Below, in pieces: positions 16,886 to 25,765 of a stretch of DNA of 64,000 nt. Source of the DNA: SLST01 sp046538735 (GTDB taxonomy: Bacteria; Spirochaetota; Spirochaetia; DSM-27196; SLST01); assembly GCA_046538735.1 (NCBI GenBank), contig JBKHII010000002.1, forward strand, positions 62,001 through 126,000. The letters run 5' to 3'. Within the stretch, counting starts at the first letter, position 1. Every line of letters begins with the position of its first letter. The notes below the pieces were generated by a model, which saw nothing but the letters and a program-made list of their open reading frames with translations, had not been told where the DNA came from and did not search any database. Both the position numbers and the translations under genes were made by a program.

Positions 16886-18331
16886 ATGGGTACAGAAACG
16901 CCGGCCTGGAGAGCCCTTGCCGACGACATCGAGCAGAAGACCGCGTTGGGGGTGTGGGCGTGCGGCGAACGGCTCCCGTCGCTCCGCGAGGTGAAGGCGA
17001 CGAGTGGACGAAGCATGAACACTGTGGTCCGCGCCTTTCGCGAGCTCGAGCAACGCGGGGTGATCGAGGCGCGCGATCGGTCCGGTTACTACATCACCCA
17101 CGACCTCGAGCTCGAACCGCCGCGCGCGACCGGGGTCATCACCGGCCCCGCCGAGGTCGAGGTCAGCTCGCTGACCGAGACCGTCGTGACCGATTCGCTC
17201 GATCCGTCCATGGTTCCGATCGGTGCGTCCACGCTCGACCCCGCCCTTCTACCGGTCCGGGCGCTCGGGAGGATCATCCGGCAGCTTACGCACGGCGACT
17301 GGTTCGCGGTCTCCAACTACGCGCCGAGCGCCGGTCTCGACTCGTTGCGAAAGCGCATCGCGGCACGCTACCTCGGACTGATCCCGAATATCACTCCGGA
17401 CAACGTTGTCGTGACCGGCGGCTGTTCCGAAGCGCTCGCGCTCGCGCTGCAGTCGCTCGCGTCGCCACCGGCAGTGGTCGCGGTGGAGTCGCCTACGCAC
17501 TTTGGGACGCTCCAGATGCTGCGTGACCGAGGGTACCGCGTGGTGGAGGTACCGATCGACCCCTCGCTCGGAGTCGATCCGGACGAGCTCTCCGGGTTGT
17601 TCCAAAGCCGACGCGTGGACGCGTGCATCCTCACCCCCACGGCGCACAACCCGACCGGAGCCGTCCTGAGCAAGGAGCGCGCACGCGCGATCGCGCGGGT
17701 ACTCGCCGAACACGGCGTACCCGCGGTGGAGGACGACGTCTACGCGGAACTCGTTCACGACGGTCCACGAGGATGCCCGATCGCGCACTGGGCCGGGGAG
17801 ACCGGAGCGCGAATCGTGACGTGCGGGTCGTATTCGAAGGTGATCGCCCCCGGGTTCAGACTCGGATGGGCGATCGCCGAACCCGCGCTCGCCCACGCGG
17901 TAGCGCAGCTCAAGGCGGGACTCTCGCTCGCGGCCCCAACGCTCCAGCAGCATGTGCTCGCGCGATACCTGGCGGGGGGCGACTTCGACCGACACATGGT
18001 TCGACTGCGCGCCAGGGTGAAGACGCAGATCGGCGCGTTCGCCCGGGAGATCGCTCGCTCGTTTCCGGAGGGGACCCGGCTCGCCGTACCGCGGGCGGCC
18101 AACTTCCTGTGGATCGAGCTCCCGGTGGGCACCGACTCGGTGGAGGTTCACGCCCGGGCGCGCGACGCGGGTATCGTGGTCGTGCCCGGGCCGGCCTTCT
18201 CCGCGTCCGGCGGCTACCGCAACTACCTCAGGCTGAGCGCGCCTGGTCCGATGGACGACCGGTACCGGCACGCGATTACGGTGCTGGGAGACATCGTGAA
18301 GGACGCCCGTTCGAACGACCGTCGACCTTGA
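16886..18331 (+). CDS. MocR-type GntR regulator with aminotransferase-like PLP domain
   Basis: 481 aa. Residues about 10-75 are a winged helix of the GntR family (CGERLPSLREVKATSGRSMN, VVRAFRELEQRGVIEARDRSG). Residues about 110-475 are a fold-type I aminotransferase domain with the Schiff-base lysine in CGSYSKVIAPGFRLGW and the TPTAHNPTG and VVTGGCSEALALAL motifs. Such proteins regulate vitamin B6, GABA, taurine or related genes using PLP as cofactor. It is divergent from phzF across 68 bp, which holds no convincing SD for this gene. A true class I aminotransferase role is possible but less likely given the HTH. Confidence 0.9.
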   Translation: MGTETPAWRALADDIEQKTALGVWACGERLPSLREVKATSGRSMNTVVRAFRELEQRGVIEARDRSGYYITHDLELEPPRATGVITGPAEVEVSSLTETVVTDSLDPSMVPIGASTLDPALLPVRALGRIIRQLTHGDWFAVSNYAPSAGLDSLRKRIAARYLGLIPNITPDNVVVTGGCSEALALALQSLASPPAVVAVESPTHFGTLQMLRDRGYRVVEVPIDPSLGVDPDELSGLFQSRRVDACILTPTAHNPTGAVLSKERARAIARVLAEHGVPAVEDDVYAELVHDGPRGCPIAHWAGETGARIVTCGSYSKVIAPGFRLGWAIAEPALAHAVAQLKAGLSLAAPTLQQHVLARYLAGGDFDRHMVRLRARVKTQIGAFAREIARSFPEGTRLAVPRAANFLWIELPVGTDSVEVHARARDAGIVVVPGPAFSASGGYRNYLRLSAPGPMDDRYRHAITVLGDIVKDARSNDRRP

Positions 18332-18391
18332 CCCGAGTCCGAATGGGTGTGACGATAGCTCGATCTCTCCCCCCGACCGAAAGGACGTCCG

Positions 18392-18515
18392 GTGAAGCCC
18401 GTGTCGGAAAACGTGATTGGCGGGCGAGGACCTCTCCGGCGTACTCGAAGCGCTCGACGACACGCTCGTGCGAGTGGACGAGCTCGAGACGCAGGTGCCG
18501 GAGCCGGTTGCCTAG
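18392..18515 (+). pseudogene. Very short gene with probable +1 frameshift
   Basis: GTG at 18392 preceded by AAGGACG opens VKPVSENVIG. Shifting one base near 18421 gives EDLSGVLEALDDTLVRVDEL and a tail ending at TAG 18513-18515, an amphipathic, coiled-coil-like sequence with strong coding composition. Either a about 41-aa protein broken by an indel, or a remnant of the C-terminus of a larger gene. It overlaps the stop codon of the convergent binding-protein gene by 4 nt. The rest of the 18332-18511 gap holds nothing else recognisable. Confidence 0.3.
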
Positions 18516-19846
18516 TTGAACTGCTCGAGCGCTCGTTCGGCCTCCTGCTGGATCTTCGCAGCCGTCTCCTCCGCGGTGTACTGGTCACCGGTCAGGAAGG
18601 CCATCACGTTGTCCGCGACGACGGTACCGATCGCGTTTCCCGCGGCGGTCGGAGTAGTGATCCGGGCGGCAGGAAAAACCTCGGTGAACGCCTGGCCCTT
18701 CTGCGGCCATTCGGCGTAATTGCGGCTGAGGATCGCCGTGTCCTGCGACGAGTAGCGAGCGGGGAAGTATCCGGTCCGCGCACCGTAGATCGCCTGGCCG
18801 TCCGTTCCGGCGAAGTAGTCCATGAAGACCCACGAGGCAAGCTCCTCTTCGGGGGTCGACGCGAACATCACGTGATTGCCACCCCACAGACCGGTCGATG
18901 GGTTCGACGGATCTCCCTGGGGGATGAGGGTGATGCCCCAGTCGAAGGTGTCGCCGATCAACTCGGCCTTCGTGCTCGTCCGGGCGGTCGTGCTGATCTC
19001 GAACGCGGATCGACCGTTCGTGAACTCCTGCTCGGTGTCCTCCACGAACGGCATCGTTCCTGCCTCGTGGAGACGCTCCATCATACGGAGAAGCTCGACC
19101 GCGGCGTCGTTATTGAAGTTGACGGAGGTCGCATCGGCGGATATCGGCTCCTCGCCGAACGTACGCATCCACAGCATCAGGTGTCCCTGGTTACCGTACG
19201 CACCAACACCAAACACGAGCGCGGGAACGCCCGTCTGCTCGTAGATGTCGATCGCCTGGGCCTCGAACTCTTCCCACGTCTCCGCCGGACGGTCGTAGCC
19301 GGCCCGGGCGAGGATATCCTTGTTGTAGTAGATGCCCATCGAGCTGTTGCCGTGCGGCCAACTCATTGTGTTGTTGTTGTACTGCTCGATCTGCTGTCGT
19401 GCGAGGACGCCGGGAATCATATCGTCGAAATCGTCCTGTACGAGTCCGTACTCGGGATGGTCGAAGAATGGCTCGAGCGGTCGGATCACATTGGCCTTCA
19501 TGTATTCAAGCGTGTCGTTCTCGTACGCCATGGCTACGTTCGGCAGTCCGCCGCCTTGGATCGCGGCGCGTATCTTCTTGTTCAGGTCGCTGTAGGTTCC
19601 CTGGAAGACCTCGTTCACGTGGACGAGCCCTTCGTACTCCTCGTTGAACTGCGCGACGATCTCACTCACGGCCTCGCCGTAGATCGTTGCCTGCATGTGC
19701 CAGAAGTCGATCTCGACCGGGCCGACCTTGGCCAGATCGATGCTGTTGATGTCCGCCTGCTCCACTCCCTCCGACCGGCCGGTGGCGAAGGCTCCGAGGA
19801 TCCCGAGTATTGTCATCAGCAGAATGCTTGCAGCGATTCTCTTCAT
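18512..19846 (-). CDS. Sugar ABC transporter substrate-binding protein (family 1, UgpB-like)
   Basis: 444 aa from the ATG with AAAGGAGTC upstream (19846). N-terminal signal MKRIAASILLMTILGILGAFA without a lipobox cysteine, so probably periplasmic. The mature part has the family 1 pattern: EIDFWHMQATIYGEAVSEIVAQFN, NKKIRAAIQGGGLPNVAM, then MSWPHGNSSMGIYYNKDIL and FEISTTARTS. UgpB/MalE-type ligands are glycerol-3-phosphate, maltodextrins or other sugars; the ligand is not deducible. It is the last gene of the operon that starts with the two permeases, which is unusual because binding proteins normally lead. Confidence 0.88.
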   Translation of the reverse strand: MKRIAASILLMTILGILGAFATGRSEGVEQADINSIDLAKVGPVEIDFWHMQATIYGEAVSEIVAQFNEEYEGLVHVNEVFQGTYSDLNKKIRAAIQGGGLPNVAMAYENDTLEYMKANVIRPLEPFFDHPEYGLVQDDFDDMIPGVLARQQIEQYNNNTMSWPHGNSSMGIYYNKDILARAGYDRPAETWEEFEAQAIDIYEQTGVPALVFGVGAYGNQGHLMLWMRTFGEEPISADATSVNFNNDAAVELLRMMERLHEAGTMPFVEDTEQEFTNGRSAFEISTTARTSTKAELIGDTFDWGITLIPQGDPSNPSTGLWGGNHVMFASTPEEELASWVFMDYFAGTDGQAIYGARTGYFPARYSSQDTAILSRNYAEWPQKGQAFTEVFPAARITTPTAAGNAIGTVVADNVMAFLTGDQYTAEETAAKIQQEAERALEQFN

Positions 19847-19899
19847 CTGTAAGACTCCTTTGTTTGTTCGCCGGACGAGTGCCGGCGGCACTCCTCAGA

Positions 19900-19934
19900 G
19901 GTCGGGTGCGACTCCGTGCAAAGGGCACTCGACC
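19900..19934 (-). repeat. Stem-loop in the intergenic gap before the binding-protein gene
   Basis: GGTCGGGTGC (19900-19909) and GCACTCGACC (19925-19934) pair at 9 of 10 positions. It lies in the only sizeable gap (108 bp) of the transporter operon. Stem-loops in such gaps often protect or process mRNA and adjust expression of the binding protein relative to its operon partners; that role is inference. Confidence 0.35.
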
Positions 19935-19954
19935 CCTCCTCGTTCAGGCTCAGC

Positions 19955-21376
19955 TCAGTGCGCTCCAGTGCTTCCGATTCGTTCACCTCCTTTCGCTTTG
20001 AGGGCCGATAGCCGAATACTCTCTCCCGCAACGGGCAAGTAGCGTGCGATGCCGTCGGTCGCCAGCAGGGACGGTTGCCTGCTGTGAAGCGGCACGACCA
20101 CTTTCGGTTTGACTCGCCGGACCATATCCCGGATTGACTCGGGGTCGGCATGGCCGCCGGTGGACCGGTTCTCGTAGTCGATTCCATAGCGATAGAACCA
20201 TCGATGCAACAACGGATCGGAGTCGGAGAGCGGATTACCGTCGGCATGGAAGTAGACGGATCGGCCGACCGAGGCGGGCCGCGCGGTCTCGATGTCCGCT
20301 ATCCGATACGTGTACTCGAGCGTGATGTAATACGCGAAATCGCAGGGACGCCCGGCGATCTCGGACAGGGCGACTCGCGGGTATGGGAGATCCCCACGGT
20401 GATCGCCTTCGGTCACAATACGGATTGAGGCTTCGCACGCGCGATCATATCGCTCGAGTGCCTCCATCCCCTCGCTCAGTGCAGTGTGCCAGAATCGGGC
20501 GGTTGGGATGTCCATCGCGAGCTGTCTGCCGGCTTCGTGCGTCGCCGTGACCACGTCGGCGACGCGCTCCGTGTTCCGAGCGAGCACGTTCACGTAGACG
20601 AGACCCTCCGCACGGGCAAGCAACCGGCGGTAGTGTTCTGCGACCTCGAGCTCGGTGACGGGAGAGCTGCTCCTGCCCCAAGGCGCCGCGTTCAGCGTGG
20701 TCCCCTCCGTGATCAAGACATCGCAGTCCGCCGCGTCACACGCATCGATGAACCGATCGACTCGATCGGGGTGGCGACCGTGCCGCCTCCAGTCCCCGGT
20801 GAACGCGATCGTGCCGTCCGGTGTTTCGAGCAGGAAGCCCGAGGCACCGGGCGTATCGTGATCGTGCTCGAGGAGCGTGAGGCGAAACGAACCTATCCGC
20901 GCCTGCTCTCGATGACCCAACGCGCGGATGTCCGCCTGTGTTCCGTAGTACTCGCCGCTCTCCTGCACGCACCTGTACACGATCTCCGCGTCCCGGTGCA
21001 TGAATACCGGCAGACCGGGCGCTGCGAACCGAAGGAGCGTCATGTGGTCCTGGTGGATGTGGCTCACGAAGACCGCTCGTTCCGTGCTCGGCCGCGGAAG
21101 CGCGCAGTCGCCCCAGATTCGGGCCAACTGATTCCGGTCAACGCCCGCGAGATGGTCCGGCGAGTAGAGGTCGAGAACCGGCGGCGCAATCTTCGTATAG
21201 AGGTACGCCCTCAGTAGCTCGGGCAGGGGAGGTTGCACTCGTGACCCGAACAGCCCGTTCAAGTCGACGGGTACACCGAAGTCGAAGAGGAGGCTCGCCC
21301 CGTCGCCTTCCACCAGCACGTGTACCCCACCGATGGTGGTGAGTCCGCCGTAGAAACTGACTGCCGTATCACTCAT
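19955..21376 (-). CDS. MBL-fold beta-CASP hydrolase, RNase J-like
   Basis: 473 aa. Metal-binding motif HIHQDH at residues 106-111, a later His in LLEHDHDTPG, and the Asp in AFTGDWRRHG. The region beyond residue 210 resembles a beta-CASP insert, and near the C-terminus TGGHADPESIRDMVRRVKPK followed by VVVPLHSRQ matches the beta-CASP/RNase J motifs that supply the last metal ligands. Length is below RNase J (about 550 aa) because the C-terminal domain is missing. It starts 8 nt inside the HAD gene. Finding it inside a sugar importer operon suggests hydrolysis of an imported phosphodiester or lactone-like substrate rather than RNA decay (inference). Confidence 0.8.
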   Translation of the reverse strand: MSDTAVSFYGGLTTIGGVHVLVEGDGASLLFDFGVPVDLNGLFGSRVQPPLPELLRAYLYTKIAPPVLDLYSPDHLAGVDRNQLARIWGDCALPRPSTERAVFVSHIHQDHMTLLRFAAPGLPVFMHRDAEIVYRCVQESGEYYGTQADIRALGHREQARIGSFRLTLLEHDHDTPGASGFLLETPDGTIAFTGDWRRHGRHPDRVDRFIDACDAADCDVLITEGTTLNAAPWGRSSSPVTELEVAEHYRRLLARAEGLVYVNVLARNTERVADVVTATHEAGRQLAMDIPTARFWHTALSEGMEALERYDRACEASIRIVTEGDHRGDLPYPRVALSEIAGRPCDFAYYITLEYTYRIADIETARPASVGRSVYFHADGNPLSDSDPLLHRWFYRYGIDYENRSTGGHADPESIRDMVRRVKPKVVVPLHSRQPSLLATDGIARYLPVAGESIRLSALKAKGGERIGSTGAH

Positions 21377-22262
21377 TGCACGCCTCCCGTGGTTCGTTCT
21401 TACTGGTCGCGGAGACGCTCGCGCTCCGGACGAGCCCCGCCAGCTCGTCGAGCGTCCGAAGGCGAAGGTCCCACACGCCGTCCGGCATGCCGGGGTATGG
21501 GGAGATCAAGACCGTCCGACAGCCGAGGTCGTGCGCCGGCTTGAGATCGTTCCATGGGTGATCGCCGACCGTCAGGATCTCGTTCGGCCGCACGCCACCC
21601 CCGATCAGCCGCTTCAGCAGCTCGCGAAGACCGCGGGGCTTTCCCGCGTCACACCAGATTTCATGAAACGATGCCGGCTCGAGCAACGCGCTCACGAACT
21701 CGGTTCCCGTGTCTTCGGGAGAGTTCGTCTGGAGGATCTTGTAGAGACGACTCGACCGAAGCGCGCGGTTGAGCTCCTCGTGGGGCTCGAGCCGCTCCAG
21801 CATCATGCTCCGCACCGCGTAGAAGACGCGACGACGATCGACGTCGGTCAGGTCGAAGAGGCGCAGTACGGCGAACGTCACGGACCACGCATCTGCGAGA
21901 GACACGAGATCCTCTGCCGACGCATCGATTGGCGGCAGCGGGTCCGTACGCAGCACCTGCGCCCGGAGAAAGAGCACCGAAGGGTCCGCCCGTGAGCACC
22001 GAGCGGCATCCCGGCCCGGTGGCGTGGGCGGTATGATCCGCTCGAGGTGCCGGAGTCGCACGAAGTCCGGCATCCGCAGCTTAGGGTGTCCGGCAAGAAT
22101 TTGCTCGATCATGGATACGGTGAGATCAATCGTCCGGCAGTCCCACCGCTTACCGAGAGCAAGCAGACAGAGCTCCCGATGGAACTCCAGGTCCTGGTAC
22201 ACCGTGCCGTCGAGATCGAGAATCAGGAACCGAACGTCTGAGAGCCACGACGGATAGTGCAT
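21369..22262 (-). CDS. HAD-superfamily phosphatase
   Basis: 297 aa from ATG 22260-22262. All four HAD motifs are present: I, FLILDLDGTVYQD near residue 15; II, ILQTNSPEDTG; III, DAGKPRGLRELLKR; IV, ILTVGDHPWNDLKPAHDLG. A large helical cap (about 110 residues) lies between motifs I and II, more than in phosphoglycolate phosphatases, and speaks for a phospho-sugar or nucleotide-like substrate. The gene starts 4 nt after the permease stop and overlaps the beta-CASP hydrolase start by 8 nt, so it is embedded in the importer operon. Confidence 0.82.
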   Translation of the reverse strand: MHYPSWLSDVRFLILDLDGTVYQDLEFHRELCLLALGKRWDCRTIDLTVSMIEQILAGHPKLRMPDFVRLRHLERIIPPTPPGRDAARCSRADPSVLFLRAQVLRTDPLPPIDASAEDLVSLADAWSVTFAVLRLFDLTDVDRRRVFYAVRSMMLERLEPHEELNRALRSSRLYKILQTNSPEDTGTEFVSALLEPASFHEIWCDAGKPRGLRELLKRLIGGGVRPNEILTVGDHPWNDLKPAHDLGCRTVLISPYPGMPDGVWDLRLRTLDELAGLVRSASVSATSKNEPREACNE

Positions 22263-22266
22263 ATCT

Positions 22267-23187
22267 TCAGCCCTTGATGCCCGAGCTCGCGATCGCATCG
22301 TTGAACGACCGGCTCATCGCGAAGTAGATGCCCACGATGGGAAGAACCGTGAACGTTGCCGCCGCCATGAGATGATGGTAGTAGTGACCTTCCTCGCTGA
22401 TGAAGTACAGCAGGCCAACCTGCAACGGCCGAAGATGCTCGCTCGACGTGATCAAGAGCGGCCAGAGCACGCCGTTCCACTTCACGATGAAGCTGAGGAG
22501 TCCGGCGGTGATCACGCTCGGAGCCGCGATCGGGACGAGCACCCTCCACAGGTATCCGGGGTTGGACATCCCGTCCACTTGTGCGGCGCTCCAGAAATCC
22601 TTCGGTACACCGAGGAATGCTTGTCTGAGAAGAAACACGGTGAATCCGTCGGCAAAGAATGGAAGCATCATTCCCATGTAGCTGTCGTAGAAGCCTTGAC
22701 CGCCGCGCCCGAAGACGTTGTTGCCCCCCGCGAGGGGAAAGCGGCGTACCGTGATGAAATTCGGAATCAACGTGACGTCGTACGGGATCATCATCGTTGC
22801 GAGCACAAGCACGAATACGAGATCGCGACCCGGGTAGCGGAAATGCGACACGGAGAACGCCAGCATCACGCAGATGGTGAGCTGCACGGCAGTCCCGAGT
22901 CCTGCGACCACGAGTGTATTCCAGAAGTACCGGCCGAAGGTAGACTCTGGTTTCTCCCATGCGCGAATGTAGTTCTCGAGTCGCCACTCCTCGGGAAAGA
23001 ACGAAGGCGGCATCAAGTTGATCTCGGCGCGTGACTTGAACGATGTGAGTATCATCCAGAAGAAGGGGAACACCGCAACCAAGGCGAGCGAGACCATCGC
23101 AACCGTGACGACGATCCGCCATGGAGGGATCCTTCTCGGAGACTGGAAGACACCGTCGTGGAGCACACCGCGGTTAACCGTGCTCAT
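22267..23187 (-). CDS. Carbohydrate ABC transporter permease (MalG type)
   Basis: 306 aa, six membrane segments. The start chosen is the ATG at 23187, which has AAAGGCGGG upstream; a TTG 21 nt earlier is an alternative. The EAA loop is SAAQVDGMSNPGYLWRVLVP at about residues 205-225. Family features WMILTSFKSRAEI and PYDVTLIPNFITV also fit. It overlaps the preceding permease by 14 nt and precedes the HAD gene by 4 nt. Confidence 0.9.
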   Translation of the reverse strand: MSTVNRGVLHDGVFQSPRRIPPWRIVVTVAMVSLALVAVFPFFWMILTSFKSRAEINLMPPSFFPEEWRLENYIRAWEKPESTFGRYFWNTLVVAGLGTAVQLTICVMLAFSVSHFRYPGRDLVFVLVLATMMIPYDVTLIPNFITVRRFPLAGGNNVFGRGGQGFYDSYMGMMLPFFADGFTVFLLRQAFLGVPKDFWSAAQVDGMSNPGYLWRVLVPIAAPSVITAGLLSFIVKWNGVLWPLLITSSEHLRPLQVGLLYFISEEGHYYHHLMAAATFTVLPIVGIYFAMSRSFNDAIASSGIKG

Positions 23188-24268
23188 AGTGAACCCGCCT
23201 TTCGGCAATCCTGCGTTGGAGGAGCGTGAGAGCCAGCAGTATCACGAACAGGACAACCGACAGCGCGCTTGCGTACCCCGCTCGGCCGTAGACATAGAAG
23301 TTGCGGAAGATGTAGAGCGGCAACGCCATCGTAGTTCCAAGCGGTGTGCCTTCACCGCTAGAGAAGACGTAGAAGGCGCTGAACGACTCGAAACTCGCGA
23401 TCACCGAGACAACGCTCAGAAAGAAGATTGTGGGTGAGAGGAGCGGAATGACCACGTAGCGTATTCGAGCCCAGCCACCGGCTCCGTCTATCCGGGCGGC
23501 GTCCATGAGTTCTTTCGGCATTCCGCTGAACCCGGCGAGGAAGACAACTGTGTTGAAGCCGATGCTATGCCAGATCGAGAAGACCATGATGATCAGCAGC
23601 GCAAGACTCGGCCCGCCGAGCTCGGTTGGGACACCGTCAGGCCACGCACCCCCGAGGACGGAGAGGAGCTTGCTCACGATCGGCTCCGGATCGCTCAGCC
23701 ACTCCTGCGCACCGATCGGTGTGCCCGAGAGCAGCGCGTTGGCGATACCGACCTGCGGATGGAAGATCCACTTGAATACCATCATCGATGCGACCTGGGA
23801 GGTGATGTACGGCAGGAAGAAGATGGTTCTCAGGAACGATCGCCCCGCGCTGCGGAAGTGGTAGAAAAGGGAGTACGCGATGAGGAACGCAGCGGCGATC
23901 GCTATCGGTATCGTGCCGATTGTGTAGTACACGGTGACCAGCAGACTCTGCCCGAAACCGCCGACCTGCAGCCCGAACATTGGATCGTTGTAGATCAGAT
24001 CCTCAGTGAGTATCGACGCGTAGTTCTGCAGCCCCACAAAGCGTTCCTGGACGAATCCCCACTTGAAGAAGCTGATGTACGTTCCGAAGACCATCGGCCA
24101 GAAGCGGAAGAGCGCAAGGAGGAGCATCCCCGGAAGCGCATAGGCGAGGCCCTCCAGAGCGTGTCTGCGTCGGCGTCGAGCCCCGGCCAGGCTGACCTGG
24201 CTTGCCACGTCCTTCGACTTCCGCACGGGTTGTGGAACCTCTTCGATCACGGTGCGCACATCTGCCAT
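23174..24268 (-). CDS. Carbohydrate ABC transporter permease (MalF/UgpA type)
   Basis: 364 aa from the ATG 24266-24268, with GAAGTGAGG upstream. Cytoplasmic N-terminus of about 55 residues, then six helices. EAA loop MDAARIDGAGGWARIRYVVI. First gene of the permease-permease-HAD-beta-CASP-binding protein operon. No ATPase gene lies in the operon, so the system must use a shared MsmK/MalK-type ATPase coded elsewhere. A near-palindrome at 24312-24324 may be the operator. Confidence 0.9.
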   Translation of the reverse strand: MADVRTVIEEVPQPVRKSKDVASQVSLAGARRRRRHALEGLAYALPGMLLLALFRFWPMVFGTYISFFKWGFVQERFVGLQNYASILTEDLIYNDPMFGLQVGGFGQSLLVTVYYTIGTIPIAIAAAFLIAYSLFYHFRSAGRSFLRTIFFLPYITSQVASMMVFKWIFHPQVGIANALLSGTPIGAQEWLSDPEPIVSKLLSVLGGAWPDGVPTELGGPSLALLIIMVFSIWHSIGFNTVVFLAGFSGMPKELMDAARIDGAGGWARIRYVVIPLLSPTIFFLSVVSVIASFESFSAFYVFSSGEGTPLGTTMALPLYIFRNFYVYGRAGYASALSVVLFVILLALTLLQRRIAERRVHYEHG

Positions 24269-24311
24269 CGATGCCTCACTTCGTGCGCAAGGTACGGGCA
24301 TCAGTTAAGAA

Positions 24312-24324
24312 TTGCGTTACACAA
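24312..24324. promoter_or_regulatory. Candidate operator of the sugar transporter operon
   Basis: TTGCGTTACACAA is an 11-of-13 palindrome located 44 bp upstream of the first permease start. Its size and TTG..CAA ends resemble LacI or GntR half-sites. No promoter with clear consensus is obvious beside it. The remainder of the 24269-24430 gap holds nothing recognisable. Confidence 0.35.
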
Positions 24325-24430
24325 CGATGAGATTACGATGAGCCCGACCGCCGCCAGATCGGACGCGTGTGTGAGGAGCTTGGCTACGGATTCCGGCATC
24401 GTGCCACCTCGGTGCGGTGACCCGGCCGCA

Positions 24431-25765
24431 TCACATCGCGCCCTCGCGCACGAAGACGCGAAACACCCGGTCGTACCGCTCCGACCATGAGACGAAGAGA
24501 CGCTCGCCGTCGCTCACGAGGTGCGGGTACTCCGCCGCATGCGTCGCCCCGGCATTGAGACCGGAGGGCGGGTCCAAGCGGTACCACGTGCCCGCGCCCG
24601 GGTCGTAGGCCGACGCGCGAATCCGGTACGGTCCGGCGTCGTTCTCGGACCACGCCACGACGAGATAGCTGCCGTGCGAGACCGCCCTCGCCCACCACGC
24701 GCGCGTGCCCGTCCCGCGGTCGAGCCCGTCCGGACCGCCGCCGTCCACGAGCCCCCACTCCGGAGTCGCGTCGTCACCGTTGTACCGGGCGACGCGCACC
24801 GTGCCGCCGCTCGTCGCGTCTTCTTCGTACCACACGGCGTACATCGCGCCGCCGTGCGAGAGCAGCTGCGGACCGCGGGCACCCGCTCCCGTATCGTAGT
24901 TGAGGCCGCGCGCGCCGCCGCGGTCCACGAGCGACCACGCCGGATTGACGTCGTCTCCGTTGAAGACGGCGACGCGGAGCTGGCGCGCGGTTCCGTTGCG
25001 CTCGTACCACGCGGCGTAGAGCCGACCGGCGTATACGTGGAGCTTCGGGTAGTACGCATCCGCGGCAATGTCGCGGTTGATGCCGTGGCTGCCGCCGTCC
25101 ACGAGGCGCCACTCGGGATCGGAGACGTCCCCGAGGAGGACGGCGACGCGGATCTGGTATGCGCTTCCGTTCGAGCTTCGCCAGGCGGCGTAGAGCGAGC
25201 CGTCGTACGAGGCAAGCGAGGCGTAGTCCGAGCCCAGAGAACCGGGCGCGGCGAGCCCGGCAGACTCGTCGCCGTCCAGATACGTCCACGACGGCGCAAG
25301 ATCGTCGCCGCCGTACGCGGCGACGCGAATCGTCCGGCGGTCGGACCCGTCACGCTCGTGCCAGTACGCCACGAGCGTGTCGCCGTGCACGACGAGCCGC
25401 GACCAGAGCGCGTCTCGCGACGGGTCTCGGTTCAGTCCGTTCGTCCCGCCGTCCACCGGGCGCCAGAGAGAACCCGCGTCGGTCTCCTCCAGAACTGCGA
25501 CGCGGATCCGCGTCACGCCGTTCTCGAGCTCGTACCACGTGTTGTAGACGCGTCCGCGGAAGACCGCGAGCTGCGGGTAGTACGCGCCGCCTGGGCCGTC
25601 GTTGAGCGCGCCGTCCGGGCCGTCGCCCGGCACGAGCTCCCACGCGACGGACGGCGGCACGACGGCGTCCGCGGAGCCCGGCTCGGATACCGGTTCGCCG
25701 AGCGGTCCCGAACAGCCCGCCGCTACCGTCGCGGCAACCGCGAGCGTGGCGAGCCTGCGCCTCAC
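24431..25765 (-). CDS. Lipoprotein, predicted seven-bladed beta-propeller
   Basis: 444 aa from a GTG. Signal peptide ends VAAGC (lipobox). After residue 45 there are seven tandem repeats of about 53 residues. Each has a core strand of the type LYAAWYERNG, a second strand QLRVAVFNGDD, then W-x-LVDGGG and GLNYD. Blades are recognisable at VYNTWYELENG, LVAYWHERDG, LYAAWRSSNG, LYAAWYERNG, MYAVWYEED, LVVAWSEND and LFVSWSERY. The N-terminal AWELVPGDGPDGALN supplies the missing outer strand of the last blade (velcro closure). No catalytic motif. Likely an extracytoplasmic binding module. Its GTG overlaps the stop of the upstream homologue (GTGA). Confidence 0.72.
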   Translation of the reverse strand: MRRRLATLAVAATVAAGCSGPLGEPVSEPGSADAVVPPSVAWELVPGDGPDGALNDGPGGAYYPQLAVFRGRVYNTWYELENGVTRIRVAVLEETDAGSLWRPVDGGTNGLNRDPSRDALWSRLVVHGDTLVAYWHERDGSDRRTIRVAAYGGDDLAPSWTYLDGDESAGLAAPGSLGSDYASLASYDGSLYAAWRSSNGSAYQIRVAVLLGDVSDPEWRLVDGGSHGINRDIAADAYYPKLHVYAGRLYAAWYERNGTARQLRVAVFNGDDVNPAWSLVDRGGARGLNYDTGAGARGPQLLSHGGAMYAVWYEEDATSGGTVRVARYNGDDATPEWGLVDGGGPDGLDRGTGTRAWWARAVSHGSYLVVAWSENDAGPYRIRASAYDPGAGTWYRLDPPSGLNAGATHAAEYPHLVSDGERLFVSWSERYDRVFRVFVREGAM

